From an uncultured Eubacteriales bacterium (GTDB lineage: Bacteria; Bacillota; Clostridia; Tissierellales; Peptoniphilaceae), in the NCBI GenBank assembly GCA_900539725.1, contig UQDI01000011.1, positions 1-58,544 of the forward strand: a DNA stretch of 58,544 nt, written 5' to 3'. A program made the translations under genes and the position numbers. Each line of letters starts with the position of its first letter. Within the stretch, counting starts at the first letter, position 1. Shown one piece after another: positions 40,517 through 48,757 of the stretch. The notes under the pieces are model-generated. The model made no database searches and was not told the origin of the DNA. It saw nothing but the letters and a program-made list of their open reading frames with translations.

Positions 40517-41486
40517 AAACAAAAATATTTTACTTGTCTTAATTTTAAATTTGATAATGTCTTTGCTTGTAATTTATCTCAATCCAAGATTTGATGTTCT
40601 AACTCTTATAGGGTTTCTAGTTATAAATATAATTCTATTTATAGTTATTTCAAAAATTGAAAAGAAAAAAGAAAAAGCTCTTGATGATAAGATTAATAAT
40701 ATATTTAACCTTCTCCATTCATTGGATTTAAACTCTGATAATTACGAAATTATAGATGATGAATTTGGCAAACTCAGAGATGAGATTATTAAAATTATTA
40801 TAGAAAACAAGAGAATAGCTGAAAATGCTGAAAAAAACAAAGAGATCTTAAGAGAATATACTGAAGACATTGCTCATCAAATAAAAACTCCGTTGACTGG
40901 ATCACTATTATTGTTAGACCTATTAGAAGACGAAATTGATAATGTTTCAGAAGAATATATAGAAAGACTTAGAGATAATTTACTTAGACTCCATAACTTA
41001 TCTGACATTTTATTAAAATTGGCAGCTCTTGATTCTGGAACAATAGAAATGGCAAAAGATAGTATATCAGCTAGAGAGTTAATTGAAGATATCATACGAA
41101 ACCTGCAAGATTATTTTATCAATGATAATATTGAAATTCCTCTTGATGGAGAAGACTTTTATCTTATATGTGATAAGAAATGGACCTATGAAGCAGCATT
41201 TAATGTGATGAAAAATGGTCTAGAAGCAACAGAAGATAGGCATATAGAAATTCACTTAAAAGAAACGAACTTATATAAGAGTATATTTGTGGAAGATTTT
41301 TCTAAAGGTTTGGATCGTGAAATGTTAGAAAAAGTTTTTAAACGTTTTTATAAGCTGGATCCGAATTCAAAAGGTTATGGGATTGGGCTTCCTATGGCAA
41401 AATCTGTTATGGAAAGGCAAAATGGAGAGCTTTTATATCATAAGGGGAAGAAATCAAATGCCTTTGAGCTAAGATTTTATAAATGA
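40509..41486 (+). CDS. Sensor histidine kinase, module 2 (intramembrane-sensing type)
   Basis: A 325-residue kinase with two N-terminal helices (about 7-24 and 32-49) joined by a very short loop, so no external sensor domain. This is the layout of BceS-like kinases that take their signal from the partner permease. H-box DIAHQIKTP (His123), glycine box GYGIGLPM. Longer cytoplasmic linker than module 1. A terminator separates it from the ABC genes. Confidence 0.9.
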   Translation: MNKNKNILLVLILNLIMSLLVIYLNPRFDVLTLIGFLVINIILFIVISKIEKKKEKALDDKINNIFNLLHSLDLNSDNYEIIDDEFGKLRDEIIKIIIENKRIAENAEKNKEILREYTEDIAHQIKTPLTGSLLLLDLLEDEIDNVSEEYIERLRDNLLRLHNLSDILLKLAALDSGTIEMAKDSISARELIEDIIRNLQDYFINDNIEIPLDGEDFYLICDKKWTYEAAFNVMKNGLEATEDRHIEIHLKETNLYKSIFVEDFSKGLDREMLEKVFKRFYKLDPNSKGYGIGLPMAKSVMERQNGELLYHKGKKSNAFELRFYK

Positions 41487-41496
41487 TTTAATTATG

Positions 41497-41525
41497 GCTG
41501 TGTAAATAAAACACAGTCTTTTTTT
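41497..41525 (+). terminator. Terminator between kinase 2 and the ABC genes
   Basis: GCTGTGT (41497-41503)/ACACAGT (41511-41517), then CT7. It isolates the regulator-kinase unit from the ABC unit. Confidence 0.85.
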
Positions 41526-41527
41526 AT

Positions 41528-41546
41528 AGTCACTTTCCAGTCACTT
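41528..41546 (+). promoter_or_regulatory. Candidate operator of ABC module 2
   Basis: Two perfect AGTCACTT words (41528-41535 and 41539-41546) at 11-bp spacing, one helical turn, as expected for an OmpR-type dimer. A TATTAT-like -10 follows near 41554. It lies between the terminator and the ATPase gene. Confidence 0.65.
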
Positions 41547-41585
41547 AAGCCTAGTATTATATAGACAAGTTAAGGAGGGCTAAAT

Positions 41586-42275
41586 ATGAATATTGTAAAA
41601 ACAGTAGATTTAACAAAAACTTACAATAGTGGAGTAGAAGTACACGCTCTATCAAATGTGAATTTTGAAATGGAGAAAGGAGATCTTGTCGCCATTATTG
41701 GAGATAGCGGGTCAGGAAAGTCTACCTTGCTTCATCTATTAGCAGGAGTTGATAAACCAACAAGTGGGGATATTTTTATTCAAGATAAAAATATTACCAA
41801 GTTTGACAAAGACGAAATGACAGTATTTCGCAGAAGAAATATTGGCGTTGTCTACCAATTTTTTAACCTCATTCCAAATATTAATGTGAGAAAAAACATC
41901 CTACTTCCTCTTTTGTTAGACAATAAAAAGGCAGATGAAGAATATTTAAAGGAAATTTTATCGATACTAGGAATAGAAGGAAAGCTTGATAGGTATCCAA
42001 AACAATTATCAGGTGGCAAGCAACAAAGAGTCGCTATTGCTAGAAGTCTTATTACAAGACCTGCCATCATTCTAGCAGATGAGCCTACAGGAAATCTCGA
42101 TAGAAAAAATTCTGAAGAAATCACAGGACTTTTCAGACTTGTAAATAAAAGATTAAATTCTACAATTATGATAATAACTCATGATGAAAAAGTAGCAAAT
42201 TCTTGTGATAAGGTCTATAGAATGGTAGATGGTAGGTTAAATTTCTTAGGAGATGAAACTTATGAAAATTATTAA
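41586..42275 (+). CDS. ABC transporter ATPase, module 2 (BceA-like)
   Basis: A 229-residue ATPase: Walker A GDSGSGKST, Q-loop (VYQFFNLIP), signature LSGGKQQR, Walker B IILADEPTGNLD, H-loop (ITHD). It has an AAGGAGGG ribosome site. It is paralogous to module 1 but has LSGGK in place of LSGGQ. It overlaps the permease start. Confidence 0.93.
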   Translation: MNIVKTVDLTKTYNSGVEVHALSNVNFEMEKGDLVAIIGDSGSGKSTLLHLLAGVDKPTSGDIFIQDKNITKFDKDEMTVFRRRNIGVVYQFFNLIPNINVRKNILLPLLLDNKKADEEYLKEILSILGIEGKLDRYPKQLSGGKQQRVAIARSLITRPAIILADEPTGNLDRKNSEEITGLFRLVNKRLNSTIMIITHDEKVANSCDKVYRMVDGRLNFLGDETYENY

Positions 42276-44757
42276 TGACCTAGCTGATGGAGCTGTAAAA
42301 AATAATAAGAAAGACAGTTTTGCCATTAAAATTTCCATACTTTTGGCAGTGATTTTACTAGGAACTGTTATTTTTGTTTTCGACTCAATGAACACTGAAC
42401 AGTATGAATATGTAAAGAAAGCTATTGGAGATTATCATGTAGATATAGCTGAAATTGACGAAAGTTTTTATGATAAATTAAAAAACGATACAGATATAGA
42501 AAAAGTTTCTTTCAATAAAATTATTAATACAGACTTAAATGCGGTTATATATGAAAATGGAGATTCTGAAAGTCTTCTCGGCTATGAAATTAAAAATGGC
42601 AGAAAACCAGAAAATTCAAATGAACTTTTAGTACCAGAGAGATTTTTAATAAAAAATAAGGAGTACGATTTAGGTTCTGAGATTATTGAAAATAAAAAGA
42701 CATATACCATAGTTGGTGTTTACGATGATTATGGATATTCTTTTGAAGATACTATGCTTATAGGTTTAGCGGATAGTAATAAAAAGGATTATTTATTCGA
42801 AAACAATGTTGGAATAGAAGCATGGATTTGGTATAAAAGCATAAGGGATACCTACACAAAGACTCGAAAAATTTTATCTGAAATGAATATTGATGAGAAA
42901 CAAGCCTTAGATATTGGAAGAGTATTTTACAACAAACATATTTTAGAACACAGTATGGTTTATCCTAAAGGAATTATTCCACCTAAAAGTGTTGTAAACT
43001 CAGCTTTAGAAAAATATGGGATAGCTTTTTTTCTCACCGTACTTTTTGCCTTTATTATCTATGGTGCTTTTAATGTATGGAATACTAGAGATTTAAAAGA
43101 AATTGCTCTATTAAAAAGCACTGGGATGACAGATAAGCAGGTCAAAAAAATGATTCGAAAGAAAGCTTTTAAACTTTCAACCATACCAATAGCCTTGGGA
43201 ACAATTCTATCTTTGGTATTTGCAAATCTGCTCTTATATTTGTTGTGGTTTAACAATTCTATCTCTTATAAAAAAATATCAAATATTTTAGGAGAAAGTC
43301 TAAAATCTCCAGGCTTTAATTTAGTAATACCAAGTATTGGGTCTATTTTAATAATTATTTTGTTATCCTTAATTATGGTTTATTTTTCAGCACTGCTTCC
43401 TGCAAAGAAAAGTGCAAAAATAAAAATAATAGAAGGCTTAAATGGGATTACAGAAAAAAACATTAAATTGGGTAAGTCAAAAATAAATGGACCTATAGAA
43501 AAGACATTAGCAAAAGATTATTACAGGTCTTATCGTTCAACCTATCGAATTATTGTCATTTCTATGGCTCTATCAGCCTTTGTATTGACAACAGTTTTGG
43601 TTAGCCAGTCTTATAGAGCTTTAAATGAAAAATATAATTCTTATAAAAGTCCTTACAATTTTAACTCCAGCATTTATGCTGACGATTTTTTGGATAAAAA
43701 TTTCATGAATGATATGGAAAAAGTTAAAGGTATAGAACAATTTCACATCTATCAAAGAGTAGATACAAAATTTTACGCTGGTGAAAATGAGGACTTTATT
43801 TCTAAAGATTTAAATGCAGCTTTAAATAGCGGTAAAATACCGGAAGATAAATTATATTCCAATATATATGCCTTAACAGATGAGGATTTCGAAAAACTTT
43901 TAAAAGAATATAATATTTCGAATGCATCTTATTTACTGCTTAATAAGATAGCAAAAGACAATAAAACTCCTTATACTTTTAATGAATATGTAAATATTTC
44001 TGATAAGGATACAGGAAAAGTTACTTTAAAATATAATGCACAGGGCAAACCAATAAATATAAAGATTGATGCAAGTATTGATGAAATGCCTTATGACTTA
44101 GAAGCTTATGATAATAATCAAATACCTATTTTTACAAGTGAAAGTAATATGCGAAAATTTATTGATGAGTATGGAGTAGATGAAAGCAATCCAGTTTATT
44201 ATTACTTTGTAAAAATTAAAGCTGATAAAAATAAAGAAAAAGTATTTGAAGATGCAGAAAAAGTTATTTCAAATTATGTTCCAAAATCTGACCATGGCAC
44301 TTCTACAGAAATTATTAGAGCAGCCATGGATAAAGAACAAACAAGAAATGAAAAACTATTAAATCTTGGCATCCAAATCATTCTTATAACCATCGCTCTG
44401 TCCAATGCCTATAATAGCTTTAAAGGAAACCTTAGAGCGAGAGCCAATGATTTTAAACTCCTATCCACCACTGGCATGACAGAAAAACAAATGGAAAAGA
44501 TGGTCTTTGGAGAAGGAAAAATATTGTTTAAAAATATTTTCTTAGCCTATATCTTTATGTTCATTATTGGAATTGCATTGAGAGCCTATAGAAGTAACTA
44601 TGAATTAGGATTTGCGATAAAAGGTCTGATAACAAATATGAATTATATCCCTCTAATAGTAGTATTTGTATTTATGATTGCAGGAGTTTTATTTGCAATA
44701 AAAAGTGGTTTTAAAACAATAAATGAAAACTCAGATAATACTTTCAAGAGTATATAA
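42262..44757 (+). CDS. ABC transporter permease, module 2 (FtsX-type)
   Basis: An 831-residue permease: N-terminal helix (about 25-42), external domain to about 255, FtsX bundle (about 258-380), helix near 430, second external domain to about 690, final three helices. The FtsX marker 'LLKSTGMTDKQVKKMI' occurs after the first helix of the first bundle and 'LLSTTGMTEKQMEKMV' in the second. The ATG at 42262 has AGGAG at the right distance; an earlier in-frame ATG does not. It pairs with the upstream ATPase. Confidence 0.88.
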   Translation: MKIINDLADGAVKNNKKDSFAIKISILLAVILLGTVIFVFDSMNTEQYEYVKKAIGDYHVDIAEIDESFYDKLKNDTDIEKVSFNKIINTDLNAVIYENGDSESLLGYEIKNGRKPENSNELLVPERFLIKNKEYDLGSEIIENKKTYTIVGVYDDYGYSFEDTMLIGLADSNKKDYLFENNVGIEAWIWYKSIRDTYTKTRKILSEMNIDEKQALDIGRVFYNKHILEHSMVYPKGIIPPKSVVNSALEKYGIAFFLTVLFAFIIYGAFNVWNTRDLKEIALLKSTGMTDKQVKKMIRKKAFKLSTIPIALGTILSLVFANLLLYLLWFNNSISYKKISNILGESLKSPGFNLVIPSIGSILIIILLSLIMVYFSALLPAKKSAKIKIIEGLNGITEKNIKLGKSKINGPIEKTLAKDYYRSYRSTYRIIVISMALSAFVLTTVLVSQSYRALNEKYNSYKSPYNFNSSIYADDFLDKNFMNDMEKVKGIEQFHIYQRVDTKFYAGENEDFISKDLNAALNSGKIPEDKLYSNIYALTDEDFEKLLKEYNISNASYLLLNKIAKDNKTPYTFNEYVNISDKDTGKVTLKYNAQGKPINIKIDASIDEMPYDLEAYDNNQIPIFTSESNMRKFIDEYGVDESNPVYYYFVKIKADKNKEKVFEDAEKVISNYVPKSDHGTSTEIIRAAMDKEQTRNEKLLNLGIQIILITIALSNAYNSFKGNLRARANDFKLLSTTGMTEKQMEKMVFGEGKILFKNIFLAYIFMFIIGIALRAYRSNYELGFAIKGLITNMNYIPLIVVFVFMIAGVLFAIKSGFKTINENSDNTFKSI

Positions 44758-44760
44758 GAA

Positions 44761-44792
44761 AAAGGCTATGAGCATTAAAACTCATAGCCTTT
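44761..44792. terminator. Terminator between permease 2 and the XRE gene
   Basis: A perfect 12-bp stem AAAGGCTATGAG (44761-44772)/CTCATAGCCTTT (44781-44792). The U-tract is better on the minus strand (TTTTTCTT), so it probably serves both convergent genes. Confidence 0.8.
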
Positions 44793-44867
44793 CCTCTTGC
44801 CACCTAAATACTTTATGAACTAGTTTTTCTAAAATCCCTAATTCAATGAGCCTTATAGCCGCGATTT

Positions 44868-45218
44868 TTAATTGTTTTCAATTGGTACAACTGCTAGAGT
44901 TTTTCCTAAAGGTTTTAGTATTTTAATAAGTTTACTTACTTGAGGACTAGTCTTGCCTGTCTCCATCCTAGCAATTATTGGTTGTTTGACTCCACTTAGT
45001 TCTTCTAGCTTCTTTTGACTAATGCCTTGTTCATTTCTTGCTCTTACTAGTTCATCAATTAACTGAACACGTAAATCACTTTCAAGTATTTCATCTGGAC
45101 TCATAAGTGAATCCATAAATTCTAAAGCATTGTCGCCTAAAGCATCTTGACCACGTTTCTTTAAATCTATAAGTTTTTCTTCAGCTTCTTTTATAGCCTT
45201 ATCATAATATTTATCCAT
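44868..45218 (-). CDS. XRE-family HTH protein, HigA-like antitoxin without toxin
   Basis: A 116-residue protein: an N-terminal helical segment (1-55) and a C-terminal helix-turn-helix (about 58-105, ARNEQGISQKKLEELSGVKQ then PIIARMETGKTSPQ). This order is typical of HigA-type antitoxins. No RelE/HigB-like toxin gene lies on either side: the upstream 150 bp is promoter and the downstream gap holds only a terminator. Start ATG 45218 has AGGAG eight bases before it. It is either an orphan antitoxin or a stand-alone repressor. Confidence 0.85.
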   Translation of the reverse strand: MDKYYDKAIKEAEEKLIDLKKRGQDALGDNALEFMDSLMSPDEILESDLRVQLIDELVRARNEQGISQKKLEELSGVKQPIIARMETGKTSPQVSKLIKILKPLGKTLAVVPIENN

Positions 45219-45248
45219 AATATTCACTCCTGCTTCACTATTAACTTA

Positions 45249-45302
45249 ATAATATCCAATTAAAAACGCTTTGTCAAGTACTTTTAAGTTATCATATCCA
45301 AT
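45249..45302 (-). promoter_or_regulatory. Promoter and repeated operator of the XRE gene
   Basis: Minus-strand TTGACA (45277-45272), 17-bp spacer, TATTAT (45254-45249). The word ATATCCAAT occurs at 45252-45260 and 45294-45302, flanking the promoter at 42-bp spacing (four helical turns), fitting autorepression. Confidence 0.7.
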
Positions 45303-45368
45303 AATATAAATTTACCCGTTTAAAAATTTTCATTTAGGGTAAATAAATTACACTAGGGGGTAATAAAT

Positions 45369-45881
45369 ATGAACGAAAGAAAAGGTATAATTACATTTGG
45401 CGGAGATCCAGTTACATTAATTGGCGAAGAAACAAAAGTAGGCAGCAAGGCGCCTGAATTTAAGGCACTTAAGAATGACTTATCAGAGTTTTCTCTTGAC
45501 GAAGTGAAAGGCAAAGTAGTCATCATCAGCTCAGTTCCTTCCATCGACACACCTGTTTGTGAAATGCAAACAAAGAGATTCAACGAAGAAGCTGCTAAGC
45601 TAGGCGATGCAGTTGTTTTGACACTTAGCTGCGACCTACCATTTGCTCAATCAAGATTTTGCGCTGCAGACGGCATCGACAAAGTCATCGTTTTGTCAGA
45701 CCACAGAGACCTTGATTTTGGTACAAAATACGGTCTTGTGATCAAAGAGCTTCGTCTACTTGCAAGAGCCATCACTATCATAGATAAGGACGGCACTATC
45801 AAGTACCAAGAAATCGTTAGCGAAGTAACTAATCATCCTGATTACGACAAAGCTTTGGAGGAAGCGAAGAAGCTTATCTAA
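45369..45881 (+). CDS. tpx: Thiol peroxidase (atypical 2-Cys peroxiredoxin)
   Basis: A 170-residue cytoplasmic peroxidase reducing H2O2 and organic peroxides at the expense of thioredoxin. The peroxidatic motif is T61PVC64 in SVPSIDTPVCEMQTKRF, and the resolving Cys98 is in DLPFAQSRFCAADG, the Tpx spacing. The start ATG lies behind a run of G (TAGGGGG). An inverted repeat TTTACCC (45311-45317)/GGGTAAA (45337-45343) lies upstream and could bind a peroxide regulator. It is monocistronic, with a terminator at 45903-45939. Confidence 0.95.
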   Translation: MNERKGIITFGGDPVTLIGEETKVGSKAPEFKALKNDLSEFSLDEVKGKVVIISSVPSIDTPVCEMQTKRFNEEAAKLGDAVVLTLSCDLPFAQSRFCAADGIDKVIVLSDHRDLDFGTKYGLVIKELRLLARAITIIDKDGTIKYQEIVSEVTNHPDYDKALEEAKKLI

Positions 45882-45902
45882 GTTAATACTTTTTTATATG
45901 AT

Positions 45903-45939
45903 AATAGCTGGGCCACGAGGTCCAGCTATTATTTTTTTT
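45903..45939 (+). terminator. Terminator of tpx
   Basis: AATAGCTGG (45903-45911)/CCAGCTATT (45922-45930), followed by eight T. Confidence 0.9.
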
Positions 45940-46010
45940 GTATTAAATTAAGCCCTTTTCAAGTTTCGAATTATTTTGTCGCTGCGGAGTGCTTTTGCAC
46001 ACGTTAATTT

Positions 46011-46116
46011 CATACACCAAGAGAACGAGTGAAACGAAGTTCGATTGGTAATGTATGATTTATGCCAGAGTTTACAAAGAGACGGAACGAAGTGAACGTC
46101 GATTTGACTAAACTTA
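46011..46116 (+). repeat. Structured repeat E, copy 1
   Basis: Two consecutive hairpins. First: CATAC (46011-46015)/GTATG (46053-46057), CCAA/TTGG, GAAC (46023-46026)/GTTC (46039-46042). Second: TTTA (46071-46074)/TAAA (46109-46112), CAAA/TTTG, GACG (46081-46084)/CGTC (46097-46100). Copy 2 at 49813 has compensatory changes in several of these stems. Confidence 0.8.
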
Positions 46117-46143
46117 CGGCCACTCCAAAAAATTCTGTACAAC

Positions 46144-46190
46144 GCATAGCGCAAAGGTTCTCGTCCATTTATGGGCGAGGTTCTTCAATC
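46144..46190 (+). repeat. D hairpin downstream of tpx
   Basis: CTCGTCCAT (46160-46168)/ATGGGCGAG (46171-46179) between the conserved flanks GCGCAAAGGTT and GTTCTTCAA, in sense with tpx. The DNA between here and 46298 contains a tandem TCTCTGCAAATT word and no gene. Confidence 0.75.
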
Positions 46191-46298
46191 ATCTTAATTT
46201 CTCTGCAAATTTCTCTGCAAATTTCGATATTAATTCAATTGTTTTGTGAGAATCAATTTTCTCACTATTTGATCAAAAGTACAAATGCATGGCAATAA

Positions 46299-46327
46299 AA
46301 AACCTCGTCCAATATGGATGAGGTTTT
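46299..46327 (-). terminator. Terminator of the M20-kdgT unit
   Basis: AAAACCTC (46299-46306)/GAGGTTTT (46320-46327) with an inner TCCA/TGGA helix and the minus-strand tail TTTTTTATTG, 13 bp past the M20 stop codon. It shares its CCTCGTCCA core with the D repeats. Confidence 0.8.
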
Positions 46328-46340
46328 TCTTAATGCGAAA

Positions 46341-47504
46341 TCATTTATTCAAATAAGCAACAGAAGCAATACAGAATATCGCCGTACCATATTTAAGTGC
46401 ATCCTCATTAAACAATACCTTCGGATTGTGATGCGCTGCCTCACAGCCATTGACCTTCATATTAAGCATTAGATATGTTGTCTTAACTTTTTCGGCAACA
46501 CAAGCCATATCTTCTGAGGCCATAATTCTATTATCTTTAATCGCTTTAAGATCCGGCATATTCGTCTTTATAGTCTCTGCGAAGAATTCTGTAAGCTCTG
46601 GATCTGAGTATAAGCTTGGTACGCCGCTAAAGTAGTCGACTTCGATCTTAGTTTGTGTAAGTACTTCAATCGCCTTCACCGCATCCGCCATCCTCTTCTT
46701 CATATACTCTCTTACTTCTGGGTCATATGTCCTTAATGTTCCTTGCATCACGCATTCATTTGGTATGATGTTTGAGTTACTTCCAGCTGCGAATTGGCCA
46801 AATGTTAGTGTTGCCACCTTATTTGGATCCTTTTCTCTCGATATTAGTTCCATAAATTGTGTATATAATAACACTCCTGCATATATCGGGTCGTGCGCTG
46901 TGTGTGGATAAGCGCCGTGTGAGCCCTTGCCCACGATATTTATCTTAAAGTTATCGCAGGACGTTGTCATGTAGCCAAGATTGTATCCAAAGGAACCCGG
47001 CTCTTCGTCAAGCGATGTGTGCATTGCAAGAGCTGCGTCTACGTAAGGATTTTCAAGTATACCCTGATCAATCATAAAGCGTGAGCCCTTAAAAATCTCC
47101 TCTGCCGATTGGAACATCAGTTTTACCTTGCCCTTGAACTCATCCTTGTTATCATTTAATATCTTTGCCGCACTTAAAAGCATGGCAGCGTGCGTATCGT
47201 GGCCACATGTGTGAGCGTATCCATTAGTCGCCTTGAACGGCAAATCGTTATCCTCAGCCATTGGCAAGGCGTCCATGTCAGCTCTTAGTAATATGCATTT
47301 ACCTTCCTTACCTGAGTCGATAATCGCGGAGACACCAGAGTTTCCATATCTTACTGGTTCTAGACCTATCTCCTTAAGCTTTCCTTCGACGTAGTCACAA
47401 GTCTTTTCGACCTCTAGACCTATTTCAGGCATTTGATGAAGCTCACGTCTCATCTTTATCGTTTCATCTTGCATTTTTTCAGCTATTTCATAAAATTTAT
47501 TCAT
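46341..47504 (-). CDS. M20-family amidohydrolase (HipO/amhX-like)
   Basis: A 387-residue metallo-amidohydrolase that splits N-acyl amino acids or similar amides. The dinuclear metal site is visible: HTCGHDTHAAM near residues 96-106, FQSAEEIFKGS with the catalytic Glu pair, a MHTSL His, and the C-terminal AAHHNPKVLF His. The length and GHDTHAAML signature fit the M20D (aminoacylase/hippuricase) branch. It is 11 bp downstream of a KdgT-like permease, so the permease may bring in the substrate (inference). The start has an AAGGGGTGG site. Confidence 0.92.
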   Translation of the reverse strand: MNKFYEIAEKMQDETIKMRRELHQMPEIGLEVEKTCDYVEGKLKEIGLEPVRYGNSGVSAIIDSGKEGKCILLRADMDALPMAEDNDLPFKATNGYAHTCGHDTHAAMLLSAAKILNDNKDEFKGKVKLMFQSAEEIFKGSRFMIDQGILENPYVDAALAMHTSLDEEPGSFGYNLGYMTTSCDNFKINIVGKGSHGAYPHTAHDPIYAGVLLYTQFMELISREKDPNKVATLTFGQFAAGSNSNIIPNECVMQGTLRTYDPEVREYMKKRMADAVKAIEVLTQTKIEVDYFSGVPSLYSDPELTEFFAETIKTNMPDLKAIKDNRIMASEDMACVAEKVKTTYLMLNMKVNGCEAAHHNPKVLFNEDALKYGTAIFCIASVAYLNK

Positions 47505-47515
47505 AATTCCACCCC

Positions 47516-48460
47516 TTAATATTTGTTAATCTCAATTCCTTTTTTCTTTGCGAGCATCTTGACTAGTATAGGCGTGATAATGGACGTGATCACAACAGCT
47601 AGAGCTATTTGCGAAGCACTTTGTCCAGCAATCGACGCAATGTATTCTGAGTTTTGCGACAAGATCAATGGCACAGAAACAGTTAGTCCCGCAACCGATG
47701 ACATCGCAAGTGCGCTCACGCCAGTGCTCTTAAGTACCTTCACTTCAAATAATAGTAGTGGCAAAGCTATAAGCACGTAGAAAATCACTACCAAAACAAT
47801 GCCTTGTATGCCAGATTTGAACGACTCGATAAGGTTTATGCCCGTACCAAAGCTCCAGCCCATAAACGGTGTAAGCATTGTAGTTGAGCCCTTGAATATG
47901 GCTGCGAAATCTTTATCAAAGTTTGCGACCAAAATCCCTAAGACAAGCGGGATTAGAGTCGAAATTATTGGCGAAAAGTCAATAGCTTGCGATTGAGCGA
48001 CTGAATACACAATGATTGGAAAAACTGGCAAACATAGAAGGCCAAGTAGACCAAAGGCGCTCTCGTCGATCTTTGTAGCGTAGTCCTTAGTCAAGGCTAT
48101 GTACAAGGACGGATTCAGTGATGCCAAAATGCATACGAAGCTCAATAAACTTATGCCAAAGATGCCTTTCTCGCCGAAAAATTTGTAAAATAATAGTGAA
48201 AAACCCATAGTTAAAGCGATTTTAACAAGAAGCATAAGGCCTTGCTTCTTCAAAACCTTGGCAAGGCTCTTAAAATCAAGAGTTGTTGCCGAGCAAAATG
48301 TTATAAGTGCTACAACATAGTTAATTCCTTTTTTAGTAAATAAAGCTTCCGTTAGGCCACCAATGTAGAATAAATCAGGCCAAAATGTGTTAAACAGCGC
48401 ACTGATAAGCATTGGTATTAGAAGTAGGCCGCCCGGGATTTTTTTCATAATCTTATACAT
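47516..48460 (-). CDS. KdgT-like permease
   Basis: A 314-residue permease with about ten membrane helices, in the 2-keto-3-deoxygluconate permease family: the start 'MKKIPGGLLLIPMLISALFNTFWP', 'SCATTLDFK'-like segment and 'SLVLGILVANFDKDF' region match. The ATG at 48460 with GGGGGAT is preferred over an upstream TTG. It is probably co-transcribed with an M20 amidohydrolase and no sugar-acid genes are nearby, so the true cargo may not be ketodeoxygluconate. Confidence 0.85.
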   Translation of the reverse strand: MYKIMKKIPGGLLLIPMLISALFNTFWPDLFYIGGLTEALFTKKGINYVVALITFCSATTLDFKSLAKVLKKQGLMLLVKIALTMGFSLLFYKFFGEKGIFGISLLSFVCILASLNPSLYIALTKDYATKIDESAFGLLGLLCLPVFPIIVYSVAQSQAIDFSPIISTLIPLVLGILVANFDKDFAAIFKGSTTMLTPFMGWSFGTGINLIESFKSGIQGIVLVVIFYVLIALPLLLFEVKVLKSTGVSALAMSSVAGLTVSVPLILSQNSEYIASIAGQSASQIALAVVITSIITPILVKMLAKKKGIEINKY

Positions 48461-48514
48461 AATACATCCCCCTTTATACACTAATATTTTACCCTGAAAA
48501 TAGTTTTTGCAAAC

Positions 48515-48622
48515 AAAAAAAACGCTCGGCCAAAGAACGTTTTTTTAGGTGGTGTAAATTATGTGTCTAAGATTATTCTTACAATTTAATTATACTATAG
48601 TCCATAATTTTAAATATGTCAA
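48515..48622 (-). promoter_or_regulatory. Promoter and leader hairpin of the kdgT unit
   Basis: Minus-strand TTGACA (48622-48617), 17-bp spacer, TATAGT (48599-48594). About 45 bases into the leader is a hairpin whose arms are AAAAAAACG and CGTTTTTTT (48515-48546), with a T-tract in both directions. Placed 5' of the coding region, it could attenuate transcription; on the plus strand it could simply insulate lrgA. Confidence 0.55.
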
Positions 48623-48757
48623 TGGATTTCGCATAAATCGCCATTTGTATAATAAATTACAATATATGGCCCTCTTAGTATAGATAAATTTTATAAATAA
48701 AGTCTTTTCATCTCGCCATATTAATGGTATACTATTTAGGAATAAGGAGTGATATAT

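Noticed and set aside
45948..46298. Two overlapping short open frames between tpx and the M20 gene
   Set aside because: They coincide with repeats E and D and their translations share nothing with the other repeat copies beyond the DNA words.
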